Part shown: positions 23,541 to 31,726 of the stretch, piece after piece | Position numbering within the stretch: the first letter of the stretch is position 1 | Layout of the letters: the number at the start of each line of letters is the position of its first letter | DNA from: Nocardia salmonicida NBRC 13393 | Lineage (GTDB): Bacteria; Actinomycetota; Actinomycetes; Mycobacteriales; Mycobacteriaceae | NCBI RefSeq assembly: GCF_001613085.1 | Contig: NZ_BDBR01000028.1 | Span: 1 to 32,386, forward strand | Direction of reading: 5' to 3' | Length of the DNA stretch: 32,386 nucleotides | Translations under genes and position numbers: made by a program | Notes under the pieces: model-generated | What the model saw: only the letters and a program-made list of their open reading frames with translations | The model's database searches: none | What the model was told of the DNA's origin: nothing

Positions 23541-25603
23541 AGGCCCGTCTCCACCATCCGCGAGGGCACGATGTCCAGCGAGAACGTGCGCGCGAGGCGG
23601 AGGTTGTCGTTGTAGGCGATCTCGTGGACGACGCGCGCCCGGGAATCGGTGATATAGGCCCGTTCCGAGTCGACGCAGATCACCGGCTCGCCCTCGACGG
23701 ACCCTCCGAGCAGCGGGTTCCGCGCTGTCTCCGTGCCGGTTACGGGGTCGATCCCGTGCAGCACGCCGTCGCGGGTGAGGATCAGCAACGACGATCCCTC
23801 GCCCGCGGTGTTCACCGCGACCGGGTCGGCGATCGGAGTCCGCGTCCAGGTCTTCTTCCTGATGTCGAGCGTCCAGACGGCGTCGCGCCCTGCGATCGCG
23901 GTCAGGGTCGTGCTGCCGGGGCGATGGGTGAACGTGCTCGCACGCTCCGCCGTCGGCGCCGGGTAGGGGATCTTCTCGGCGACGAAAGCGTCGTCGCGCT
24001 GTGCCACCACGAGTGCTCCGTCGGCACAACCGAAGACGACTCCGCGCCTGGTCACAGCCTGGCCCTTCGGCTGCGGACACGGGGTGGGCTGGACCTGCCC
24101 CGCCGCGCCGTCACGTCCGCGCACCTCGACCCGCCCCGAGCTGTCGGCGACGACGATCCGCTCGGCATACGGCACCGCGATGCCATCGACCCGGCGTTGC
24201 GTTCGGGCGACGCCGCCGTCCAGCTCCGCACGGTCGAACAAGATCGTCGCACCGGAGCCGAACACCACCGACGCGACGGCGGCATCGCTGTACGCGCCGA
24301 CCATCTCGGAACCACTCGCACTTCCGGGGCCTGCACCTCCCCGCCCGCTTGTCGCCGTATCGCCGTCGACCGCGCCGACATCCCGGCTCGGTGCACGGTA
24401 GTAGTGCCGGTGGTCGCCGTGGTCGACGGTCCACGCCCCGCTGTCCACGACCTGTACCGACGCACCCGCGCTCAGATACGCGAAGCGCCCGTCACCGACC
24501 GCACCCCGCTGGTCACCACTCGACAACGGCGAGGGATTCGCCGAAGAGCTCGAGTCCGGTTGCGCTCGAGCACTTTCCGGATTGATCGGCGTAACCTCCC
24601 CGCTCAGCAGATCGATCACCCGAACAGCTCCGGTCGCATCGGCGACCACCACTCGTTTCTGGGCCTCGCTCATCTCCTCCGCACCGGCGACGAACCCGTG
24701 CGGCGCCGCCTCCTCGACAACCGGCACCTGCCCCGCTCCACAGCCGACCAACGGCACGGCGGCGAGCGCGACCACTCCCACCCGACCGACCCGCTCCCGC
24801 AGCGCGGAGACGATCGCGGACAGGAAGAACGAGCCGACGGCCACGGCGGCGATGGTGGCCCCCGCCGCGGTTCCCGCATGCCACGAAATGACCAGTCCCC
24901 CCACGGTGGACAGCCCGCCGATCAGCGCGGCGACCGCCATGACCACCGGCACCCGGTTCGACCAGAACACCGCGGCGGCGGGCGGCGCGATCAGCAATCC
25001 GAAGACCAGCAGCGTCCCCACGACATGAAACGACGCCACGATCGCCACGGCCACCAACCCCACCAGCGCCGCGTGCGCCAGTTTCGGATGGAGTCCGAGG
25101 GTGTGCGCCTTGCGCGGATCGAAAGTCAGCGCCACGAACGCACGATGGCCGAGCACCGCCACGACCAGCGAGACGCCCAGGGCCGCAACGAGATACCACA
25201 GGTCGGCGGCTCGCACGGCCAGCACATCGCCGAACAGGAACCCGGTCAGATCCACCGCGAACGACTGCGACCTCGACACGATGATCACCCCGGCCGCGAG
25301 CATCCCGACGAACAACAGCCCGATCGCGGTATCCGGCGCGAAGCGCTTGCCACGGCTCAGCACCGACACCCCGGCAGCCATGGCGGTGCAGCTGACCGCG
25401 GCACCGAGCATCAGGTTCCCCCCGAGCAAGGCCGCCACCGCGACACCGGGCAGCATCCCGTGCGCCATCGCGTCGCCGAGAAATGCCATGCCGCGCACCA
25501 CCACCCAGGTCCCGGCGAGGGCGCACACGCACGACACGAGCAGCCCACCCCACAGCGCGCGTTGCACGAATGCCACCTCGAACGGGGCGAACAGCCAATC
25601 CAT
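23537..25603 (-). CDS. aztB: Zinc ABC transporter permease AztB fused to a C-terminal AztD-like propeller domain
   Basis: 688 residues in one frame; a usual AztB/ZnuB permease is about 290. Residues 1-268 are the permease (GMAFLGDAMAHGMLPGVA, FLFGDVLAV, HVVGTLLVFGLLIAPPAAA). It is followed without a stop by RERVGRVGVVALAAVPLVGC (269-288), which reads as a lipoprotein signal with lipobox LVGC (Cys288). Residues 289-688 form a second AztD-like propeller with HGDHRHYY (395-402) as likely zinc ligands. No credible separate start (ATG/GTG with RBS) is seen at the junction. The hydrophobic segment probably serves as the last helix and places the propeller outside. It could also be cleaved by signal peptidase II; that is speculation. 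The start at 25603 faces a Zur-like box. Confidence 0.85.
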   Translation of the reverse strand: MDWLFAPFEVAFVQRALWGGLLVSCVCALAGTWVVVRGMAFLGDAMAHGMLPGVAVAALLGGNLMLGAAVSCTAMAAGVSVLSRGKRFAPDTAIGLLFVGMLAAGVIIVSRSQSFAVDLTGFLFGDVLAVRAADLWYLVAALGVSLVVAVLGHRAFVALTFDPRKAHTLGLHPKLAHAALVGLVAVAIVASFHVVGTLLVFGLLIAPPAAAVFWSNRVPVVMAVAALIGGLSTVGGLVISWHAGTAAGATIAAVAVGSFFLSAIVSALRERVGRVGVVALAAVPLVGCGAGQVPVVEEAAPHGFVAGAEEMSEAQKRVVVADATGAVRVIDLLSGEVTPINPESARAQPDSSSSANPSPLSSGDQRGAVGDGRFAYLSAGASVQVVDSGAWTVDHGDHRHYYRAPSRDVGAVDGDTATSGRGGAGPGSASGSEMVGAYSDAAVASVVFGSGATILFDRAELDGGVARTQRRVDGIAVPYAERIVVADSSGRVEVRGRDGAAGQVQPTPCPQPKGQAVTRRGVVFGCADGALVVAQRDDAFVAEKIPYPAPTAERASTFTHRPGSTTLTAIAGRDAVWTLDIRKKTWTRTPIADPVAVNTAGEGSSLLILTRDGVLHGIDPVTGTETARNPLLGGSVEGEPVICVDSERAYITDSRARVVHEIAYNDNLRLARTFSLDIVPSRMVETGL

Positions 25604-25620
25604 AGCGCGAGACGATATAC

Positions 25621-25640
25621 TGAAAATGATTATCGTTTCA
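25621..25640. promoter_or_regulatory. Zur-like box between divergent aztB and aztA
   Basis: TGAAA (25621-25625) and TTTCA (25636-25640) flank ATGATTATCG, giving the AT-rich TGAAAATGATTAT core of actinobacterial Zur sites in otherwise GC-rich DNA. It lies 18 bp upstream of the aztB start and 12 bp upstream of the aztA start, where one bound Zur dimer (or two) would repress both directions when zinc is plentiful. Confidence 0.78.
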
Positions 25641-25651
25641 ATTGAGGTGAG

Positions 25652-26329
25652 ATGAACCACACAGATGACGCAGCGATCCGGATCGAGCACCTGACAGCCG
25701 GATATGCCCGACGACCCGTGCTCCGCGAGGTGACCGCCACGATCCCGCGCGGGCAGGTGACCGCGATCGTGGGACCCAACGGCTCGGGAAAATCGACCCT
25801 GCTCGGCGTCCTCGCCGGAACCGTGCGGACGCAAGCGGGAGCGGTGCACCGGAGAACCACCCGGCGTCCCGCCTTCGTGGTGCAGCACACGGCGATTCCG
25901 CCGACCTTGCCGATCACCGTGCGCGAAGTGGTCGCGATGGGACGCTGGGCACACCGCGGACCGTGGCGGCGATCGACTCGGGCAGATCGCGAGATCGCGC
26001 GAACCTGCCTGGAAAGAATGGGGCTCACCGACTTGGCGACTCGGCGGCTCGACACCCTGTCGGGCGGACAACGCCAACGCACCCTGCTCGCACAGGCTCT
26101 GGCGCAGGAGTCCGATCTACTGCTGCTCGACGAACCGGCGGCGGGCTTGGACGAGACCTCGCAGGCCGAGATCTCCCGCGCTCTGGCTCAGATCAGCGCG
26201 GCCGGTGTGACCGTGGTGCAAGCCACCCACGATCTGGACGAGGCAGGCAGGGCCGACCACTGCCTACTACTGCGCGACGGCCAATTGAAAGCAGCGGGTC
26301 ACCCGAAGAAAGTGCTGGTCAGAGCCTAG
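25652..26329 (+). CDS. aztA: Zinc ABC transporter ATP-binding protein AztA
   Basis: 225 residues. Walker A GPNGSGKST (41-49), Q-loop VVQHTA, signature LSGGQRQR (135-142), Walker B LLLLDEP (Asp159, Glu160) and H-loop His192 (QATHDLDEA) are all intact. GAGG lies 4 nt before the ATG. It powers zinc import through AztB. It is transcribed away from aztBCD, across the shared Zur-like box; splitting the ATPase from the rest keeps one operator for the whole system. Confidence 0.92.
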   Translation: MNHTDDAAIRIEHLTAGYARRPVLREVTATIPRGQVTAIVGPNGSGKSTLLGVLAGTVRTQAGAVHRRTTRRPAFVVQHTAIPPTLPITVREVVAMGRWAHRGPWRRSTRADREIARTCLERMGLTDLATRRLDTLSGGQRQRTLLAQALAQESDLLLLDEPAAGLDETSQAEISRALAQISAAGVTVVQATHDLDEAGRADHCLLLRDGQLKAAGHPKKVLVRA

Positions 26330-26339
26330 AGTCGAGAGC

Positions 26340-26696
26340 ATGACCGAGAAACCCGACTCCGTCGACGCCTACCTGGCGGCCCAGCCGTCGGCCGAACGCG
26401 CCGTCCTGCAGCAGATCCGCGACACGATCCACCGCGCGGTGCCGGACACGGGCGAGAAGATCAGCTACGCCATCCCGGCCGCCACCATCGACGGCCGGGT
26501 GTTCATCTTCTTCGCGGGCTGGAAGTCCCACGTGAGCGTGTACCCCGTCCCCGAGGGGGACGAGGCGCTCGAGAAAGCCATCGAACCCTACAACTCGGGT
26601 CGTGGCACCTTGAAATTCCCGCTCGGCGAACCGATCCCGTACGACCTGATCGCTCAGGTGGCGGTTCGTCTCGCCGAGCGCGTCGGCAAGAGCTGA
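26340..26696 (+). CDS. DUF1801 domain protein (YdhG-like)
   Basis: 118 residues beginning 10 bp after the aztA stop, so probably cotranscribed with it. VDAYLAAQPSAERAVLQQIRDTIHRAVPDTGEKISYAIPAATIDGRVFIFFAGWKSHVSVYPVP is the DUF1801 signature. RGTLKFPLGEPIPYDLIAQVAVRL completes the domain. Bacillus YdhG-type proteins were proposed as iron chaperones (frataxin-like), but the biochemical role of most members is unknown. A link with zinc uptake rests only on position. Confidence 0.88.
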   Translation: MTEKPDSVDAYLAAQPSAERAVLQQIRDTIHRAVPDTGEKISYAIPAATIDGRVFIFFAGWKSHVSVYPVPEGDEALEKAIEPYNSGRGTLKFPLGEPIPYDLIAQVAVRLAERVGKS

Positions 26697-27827
26697 CTAC
26701 CAGTCGGCTTCGGTGTAGCGGATGATCCCGCGAATGTTCTTGCCGTCCAGCATGTCCTGGTAGCCCTGGTTGATCTCTTCGAGCGAGTAGCTGCGCGTGA
26801 CCATGTCGTCGAGATTGAGCTGGCCCGCCTTGTAGAGCGAGAGCAGTTGCGGCGCGTCCTGGCGGGCGTTGCCGCCGCCGAAGATGCAACCCTTCACCGT
26901 CTTCTGCAACATCGACAACAGGAAGGTGTTCATCTTGACGTCGCCCGCGTCCATGCGACCCATCGAGGTGACGACGAGGGTGCCCGCCTTGCCGGTGAGA
27001 ATCAGACCCTCTTCGACGTAGTCGCCGTGCATCTCACCCATGGTGAGGATGACCTTCTCGGCCATCCGTCCCTCGGTGGCCTCGATCATCGGCATGATCG
27101 CGGCGGCCATGCTCTCGTAGGTGTGGGTGGCGCCGAACTTCTGCGCCTGCTCGCGCTTCCACGGGTTCGGGTCGATGGCGATGACCTTCGACGCACCGGA
27201 GAGCACAGCGCCCTGCAGCGCGCTCATGCCGACGCCGCCGATGCCCGCGATCACCACGGTCTCACCCGGCTGCACCTGCGCGACATGGGTCGAGGAACCG
27301 AAACCGGTCGGCACACCGCAGCCGACGAGGCACGCCACCTCGAACGGGATGGTGGGGTCGATCTTCACCACGGAGGTGTGGTGCACCGTCATGTACGGGG
27401 CGAACGTGCCGAGCAGGCACATCGGGATGACGTTCTCGCCACGCGCCTGGATGCGGTAGGTGCCGTCCGAAATCGCCTGTCCCATCAGCAGTCCGGCGCC
27501 CAGGTCGCACAGCGCCATGTTCCCGGCGACACACGCGGGGCAGCGGCCACACGCGGGGATGAACGACAGGATGACGTGGTCGCCCACGGCCAGATCGGCC
27601 GGACAGTTCGGGCCGAGCTTGGTGATCACACCCGCACCCTCGTGTCCGCCCATCACGGGGTAGCCCGGCATCGGCGTCGCGCCGGTGACGATGTGATGGT
27701 CGGAGTGGCACATGCCCGCCGTTTCCATCCGGATCTGCACTTCACCGGCGACGGGGTCGCCGACCTCGATCTCCTCGACCGACCATTCCTGATCGATGCC
27801 CCACAGGATCGCGCCCTTCGTCTTCAT
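26697..27827 (-). CDS. NDMA-dependent (MDR-family) zinc alcohol dehydrogenase
   Basis: 376 residues, ATG 27827 with AGAGG 9 nt upstream. Catalytic zinc ligands are Cys40 (GMCHSDHH) and His62-Glu63 (GGHEGAG). The structural zinc is bound by Cys93, Cys96, Cys99 and Cys107. GIGGVGMSALQGA binds NAD. MKTKGAILWG and the C-terminal GKNIRGIIRYTEADW match actinobacterial nicotinoprotein dehydrogenases that need an artificial acceptor (NDMA or mycofactocin) in vitro; the cofactor probably stays bound. It oxidises alcohols, perhaps sterol- or lipid-derived, given the perfect KstR-type motif 72 bp upstream. Confidence 0.92.
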   Translation of the reverse strand: MKTKGAILWGIDQEWSVEEIEVGDPVAGEVQIRMETAGMCHSDHHIVTGATPMPGYPVMGGHEGAGVITKLGPNCPADLAVGDHVILSFIPACGRCPACVAGNMALCDLGAGLLMGQAISDGTYRIQARGENVIPMCLLGTFAPYMTVHHTSVVKIDPTIPFEVACLVGCGVPTGFGSSTHVAQVQPGETVVIAGIGGVGMSALQGAVLSGASKVIAIDPNPWKREQAQKFGATHTYESMAAAIMPMIEATEGRMAEKVILTMGEMHGDYVEEGLILTGKAGTLVVTSMGRMDAGDVKMNTFLLSMLQKTVKGCIFGGGNARQDAPQLLSLYKAGQLNLDDMVTRSYSLEEINQGYQDMLDGKNIRGIIRYTEADW

Positions 27828-27898
27828 GCCGGTAGACCTCTCGCCAAGCTCGTGCCTCGTTGTGACTGCACTCACCCTAGCCACAAATCACCAGTTTC

Positions 27899-27912
27899 TG
27901 AAACACGTTCTA
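27899..27912. promoter_or_regulatory. Perfect KstR-type motif upstream of the alcohol dehydrogenase
   Basis: TGAAACACGTTCTA matches all 14 positions of TNNAACNNGTTNNA. Read on the minus strand it is TAGAACGTGTTTCA, sharing 11 leading bases with the site at 3961. It lies 72 bp upstream of the dehydrogenase start and just beyond the end of the DinB-like gene. A second inverted repeat, TAGAAAA...TTTTCTA (27911-27934), overlaps it and may be the terminator of the upstream gene. Confidence 0.65.
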
Positions 27913-27931
27913 GAAAATTTCCGGGAGTTTT

Positions 27932-28456
27932 CTATCCGCGCACGTCATGGACGTGGTGAACGACGTCGTGCAGGAAGTACCGACCCAGCGAGCTGACTGT
28001 GAACAGCGATCCGTCGCTGCGCGCACCCCGCAGGTCGAGCCGATCCGACGGCACGGAGGCGAACGCGGCGGCCACCCGATCAGCGGCAACGGCCAATTCC
28101 CGCGCGACGACCGCGGGGTCCTGCTCACCGTAGCGGTCGGCGACGGCGGTCGCGTCCTGATCCCAGTTCTCGAACAGCGGCGCCTCGACGCCGTCGCCGC
28201 CGAGCATCAGCGCGAGCCTGGTGTCGAAGATCCGGCACACGTCGCGCACGTGGGCGCCGTACTCGAGAACAGACCAGGTGAGCTCGTCGGGACGCACCCG
28301 AGCGTCGTCACGTTCGAGCGCCGAGCCGATCCGGGCGGCGCTGTCGAGGACGATCTCGGGAACGGCCGCGTACGCGGTGTGCTCGGCATCGAATCCGCAT
28401 TCGGAGCAGGCACGTTCGAGGACCCAGGTCCAGTTCTTGGTGTCGGGGACGATCAT
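27932..28456 (-). CDS. DinB-like / mycothiol-type metalloenzyme fold protein
   Basis: 174 residues from ATG 28456. The opening VPDTKNWTWVLERACSECGFD and the later LEYGAHVRDVCRIFDTRLALML...NWDQDATAVADRYGEQDP and GRYFLHDVVHHVHDV match a common actinobacterial DinB group. Three His-containing segments (GAHVRD, FLHD, HHVHD) are the usual metal ligands of the four-helix fold. Such proteins include mycothiol- and bacillithiol-dependent transferases; the reaction here is unknown. No clear RBS precedes the ATG, so the message may be leaderless. Confidence 0.85.
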   Translation of the reverse strand: MIVPDTKNWTWVLERACSECGFDAEHTAYAAVPEIVLDSAARIGSALERDDARVRPDELTWSVLEYGAHVRDVCRIFDTRLALMLGGDGVEAPLFENWDQDATAVADRYGEQDPAVVARELAVAADRVAAAFASVPSDRLDLRGARSDGSLFTVSSLGRYFLHDVVHHVHDVRG

Positions 28457-28527
28457 GAAAGTCAGCCTAGGGTGTCTGCTTCTTGTGCTCCATCGATATC
28501 GAGCCAACTATCGGCGAGATCCGGGCA

Positions 28528-29583
28528 TCATTCGGCAAGCTGATTCGCTTGCTCGAAGAGTTCCAGCGTCACCGCGTGCAGGAAGTCGCCGACCGGTTTG
28601 GGCGCCTTGCCCGCGAACGCCCGCGCATAGGTGCCCTCGAGGACGATGCCCAGCTTGAAGCAGGCCAGCACGGTGTACCAGGTGACCGCGCCGAGGTCGC
28701 GTTCGGAGAACTTGCCGTAGTGCTCGATCATCTCCGCCGCGCTCGGCAGGCCGCCGACGGTACCGAGGGTGCCCATCAAGCCCGCGCCGACGGTGCCGGG
28801 TTCGGGTCGGGTCGCCAGCTGCCAGCCGAGGTCGAGCAGCGGGTCACCGATGGTCGACATCTCCCAGTCGACCATCGCCGCCACCTCGGGACCGTCGTAC
28901 TCGAACATCATGTTCGCCAGGTGGCAGTCGCCGTGCATGATGCCGGGCGTCCAGTCCGTCGGCCGGTGCCGTTCGAGCCAGTCGCCGGTCTGCTCGAGGC
29001 CGGGGATCTGTGGGCCGGGGTAGCCCTCGTTGCCGCTGTAGGAGTCGAGCTCGCGCAGCCAGCGCGGTACCTGTCGTTCGAGGAAACCGGCGGGGTGGCC
29101 GTAGTCCTCGAGGCCGAGCGCCTGGTAGTCGAGCGAGCCGAGCCTGGCGATGGCCTCGACCGCGGACAGGCCCATCTGGCGTCGGATCTCGGGATCACCG
29201 GCGTGCAGGGCGGGCAGTTCGGTCTGCGGGTTGAAGCCGTGGATGGGTTCCATCAGGTAGAAGACCGCGCCGATCACCGACTCGTCGTCGCAGGCGGCGA
29301 TCACCCGTGGCGAACGCACCTCGGTTTCGGCGATCGCGGCGAGCAGCCGTGATTCCCGGCCGATCACGTCGTTGCTCTTGGCGCGCAGATGCTTGGGCCC
29401 GCGCCGCAGCACGTACTCGCGCCCGCCCCGGGTGAAGCGCAGCATCACGTTCTGCGTGCCGCCGCCGAGCGCGGTGACCGCCTCGAATTCCGTCCCGGGC
29501 AAGCCCTGTTCATCCATCCACCGCCCGATCGCCGCGAAATCAGCGATCGCCGGGTCAACATCGACAGGTTGAGAAACAGCCAT
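28528..29583 (-). CDS. APH-fold phosphotransferase family protein (FadE36/ACAD10-like)
   Basis: 351 residues. GGGTQNVMLRFTRGGREYVLRRGP (40-63) is the nucleotide loop and the ATP-binding lysine region, here with Arg. The catalytic HGDCHLANM (217-225, Asp219, Asn224) and VDWEMSTIGDP (Asp239) are intact. This subfamily is associated with acyl-CoA dehydrogenases in mycobacteria and in animal ACAD10/11, where a hydroxy-acyl-CoA is phosphorylated. That suggests fatty-acyl or sterol metabolism, not drug resistance. ATG 29583 is used; an in-frame ATG 9 nt earlier is possible. A 17 bp palindrome touches the start. Confidence 0.88.
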   Translation of the reverse strand: MAVSQPVDVDPAIADFAAIGRWMDEQGLPGTEFEAVTALGGGTQNVMLRFTRGGREYVLRRGPKHLRAKSNDVIGRESRLLAAIAETEVRSPRVIAACDDESVIGAVFYLMEPIHGFNPQTELPALHAGDPEIRRQMGLSAVEAIARLGSLDYQALGLEDYGHPAGFLERQVPRWLRELDSYSGNEGYPGPQIPGLEQTGDWLERHRPTDWTPGIMHGDCHLANMMFEYDGPEVAAMVDWEMSTIGDPLLDLGWQLATRPEPGTVGAGLMGTLGTVGGLPSAAEMIEHYGKFSERDLGAVTWYTVLACFKLGIVLEGTYARAFAGKAPKPVGDFLHAVTLELFEQANQLAE

Positions 29584-29600
29584 GGGGCACATTGTGCCCC
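29584..29600. promoter_or_regulatory. Palindrome GGGGCAC-ATT-GTGCCCC in a divergent promoter
   Basis: A perfect 7+3+7 palindrome lies directly against the phosphotransferase start codon and 62 bp before the pabAB start. It could be an operator for the phosphotransferase gene or an mRNA hairpin near its start. No regulator is assigned. Confidence 0.45.
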
Positions 29601-29662
29601 GGCAGCGGTGGGGACTGCGCGGGAATGTCCACCCTCACGCCGGGCGTAATGTTTCTGCCACG

Positions 29663-31723
29663 ATGCGCACGCTCTTGATCGACAACTACGACTCGTTCAC
29701 CTATAACCTCTATCAGCTGATCAGCGAGGTCAACGGGAGCGAGCCGACCGTCGTGCGCAACGACGAGGCCGAGGGCGTCCTGAACCTGGGCCACTTCGAC
29801 AATGTGGTGATCTCGCCCGGACCCGGGCAGCCGGACCGGGCACGGGACATGGGCGTGTCGACCGCGCTGATCGCGCAGACCGAGCTGCCGCTGCTCGGCG
29901 TGTGCCTCGGCCATCAGGGGATCGTGCTCGGCGCGGGCGGGACGGTGGAGCGCGCACCGCAGGCCAGGCACGGCTTTCTCGATCAGGTGACCCATGACGA
30001 TCGAGATCTGTTCGCCGGTCTGCCGCAGGGCTTCACCGTGGTGCGCTATCACTCGCTCGCGGCGCGGAGCCCGCTGCCCGCGACGCTCGAGGTGACCGCC
30101 TCGACCAGCGACGGGGTGATCATGGGGGTACGTCATCGCGAGCGGCCGCAGTGGGGCGTTCAGTTCCATCCCGAGTCGGTGTCGAGTGAGTTCGGTGCCG
30201 CGCTTTTGCGCAACTTCGCCGACCTGACCAAAGCGCGCGCGCAGGTTTCCGCACCTGTCGTCGTGCGCGGGCTCTCGGCGGCGGTGCCCACCTCGCCCGA
30301 ACGCTCATTTCGCTTGCAGCACACGGTGATCGAACGAGCGATCGACACCGAAGCGATCTTCCTGCGCCGCTGCGCCGACGCCGCGAGCGCGTTCTGGCTC
30401 GACAGCGAGCACGTCGAACCAGGACTCGACCGGTTCTCCTTCCTCGGTGACGCGAGCGGACCGCATGCCGAGATCGTCGGCTACCGGGTCGGTGACGGCT
30501 CCGTCACCGTGACGGACGTCGAGGGCACTCGCACCGTCGCGGGCACGGTCCTGGACTATCTCGACCGCGAACTCCGGGCTCGGCACTGCGAGACCCCACC
30601 ACTGCCTTTCGATTTCGCGGGCGGCTACGTCGGCTATCTCGGCTACGAGGTGAAAGCCGATTGCGGTGGGCGCAGTGCGCACCGCTCCCCCACTCCCGAT
30701 GCCCAGTGGATCTTCGCCGACCGGCTGATCGTCGTCGACCACGAGGCGGGACGAACCCACCTGCTCGCCCTGAGCGAACCCGCCACCGAGCACGACGCGC
30801 AGCGGTGGTTGCGCGAGACTTCCGACGCCCTCGAAGATCTCCCGACCTGGGTCAACCCCGCCGACCTGCGCGTGCCCGCCGATCCCGACGCCGTGCAGGC
30901 ACATCTGGTGCGTGGCCGCGACCGCTATCTGGCCGATATCGCGGTGTGTCAGGATCGGCTGCACGCGGGCGAGTCCTACGAGATCTGCCTCACCGACGCG
31001 GTCGCCGTCGCCGCGGCGCCCGATGACGGGCTCGACTTCTACCGGCGCCTGCGCCGCTGCAATCCCGCCCCGTACGCCGCCTACCTGCGCTTCGACGGCC
31101 TCGATGTGGCCTGTTCCTCGCCGGAGCGGTTTCTCGAGATCGACCGGGACCGGGTGGTCGAGAGCAAGCCGATCAAAGGCACCGCCCCCCGCGGACGGAC
31201 CGCCGACGAGGACGAGCGCCTGCGTCGCGCGCTGGCCGACGACCCGAAAACGCGCGCCGAGAATCTGATGATCGTCGACCTGCTGCGCAACGACCTCGGC
31301 CGCGTCTGTGAAGTCGGTTCGGTGCACGTCCCGAAGCTGATGGACACCGAAACCTATTCCACCCTGCACCAATTGGTGTCGACCGTGCGCGGGACGCTGC
31401 GCCCAGACGCCAGCGTGATCGACTGTCTGCGCGCCTGCTTCCCCGGCGGTTCGATGACCGGTGCGCCGAAGCTGCGGACCATGGAGATCCTGGACGAACT
31501 GGAAACCGAAGCGCGCGGGATCTATTCGGGAACCATCGGCTTTCTCGGCCTGAGCGGCACCGCCGACCTCAATATCGTCATCCGCACTGCCGTGCGCTAC
31601 GACGGCGAGTGGCGGATCGGCGCGGGCGGCGCGATAGTGCTGGATTCCGATCCCGAGGACGAGTACGCGGAGATGGTACTCAAGGCGGCAGCGACGTTCC
31701 GCGCGCTGCCGCCCGGAACGTGA
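29663..31723 (+). CDS. pabB: Bifunctional aminodeoxychorismate synthase, PabA-PabB fusion
   Basis: 686 residues. ATG 29663 begins the glutamine amidotransferase half: MRTLLIDNYDSFTYNLYQ, Cys81 in GVCLGHQG, His169/Glu171 in HPES. The chorismate-binding half follows from about residue 230. PIKGT with Lys505 is diagnostic of PabB (TrpE has PIAGT). CFPGGSMTGAPKLRTMEI and the GAGGAIVLDSDPEDEY end segment complete the active site. The enzyme makes 4-amino-4-deoxychorismate for folate. Fused PabAB is typical of actinobacteria. A TAATGT hexamer at 29647-29652, 11 nt before the ATG, fits a nearly leaderless promoter. Confidence 0.94.
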   Translation: MRTLLIDNYDSFTYNLYQLISEVNGSEPTVVRNDEAEGVLNLGHFDNVVISPGPGQPDRARDMGVSTALIAQTELPLLGVCLGHQGIVLGAGGTVERAPQARHGFLDQVTHDDRDLFAGLPQGFTVVRYHSLAARSPLPATLEVTASTSDGVIMGVRHRERPQWGVQFHPESVSSEFGAALLRNFADLTKARAQVSAPVVVRGLSAAVPTSPERSFRLQHTVIERAIDTEAIFLRRCADAASAFWLDSEHVEPGLDRFSFLGDASGPHAEIVGYRVGDGSVTVTDVEGTRTVAGTVLDYLDRELRARHCETPPLPFDFAGGYVGYLGYEVKADCGGRSAHRSPTPDAQWIFADRLIVVDHEAGRTHLLALSEPATEHDAQRWLRETSDALEDLPTWVNPADLRVPADPDAVQAHLVRGRDRYLADIAVCQDRLHAGESYEICLTDAVAVAAAPDDGLDFYRRLRRCNPAPYAAYLRFDGLDVACSSPERFLEIDRDRVVESKPIKGTAPRGRTADEDERLRRALADDPKTRAENLMIVDLLRNDLGRVCEVGSVHVPKLMDTETYSTLHQLVSTVRGTLRPDASVIDCLRACFPGGSMTGAPKLRTMEILDELETEARGIYSGTIGFLGLSGTADLNIVIRTAVRYDGEWRIGAGGAIVLDSDPEDEYAEMVLKAAATFRALPPGT

Positions 31724-31726
31724 GCA

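Noticed and set aside
23288..25645. 785-codon open frame on the plus strand, rich in Arg and His
   Set aside because: It is antisense to aztB and aztC along its full length; the composition (Arg/His/Asp/Gln runs, no domain) is what GC-rich codon bias gives in the opposite frame.
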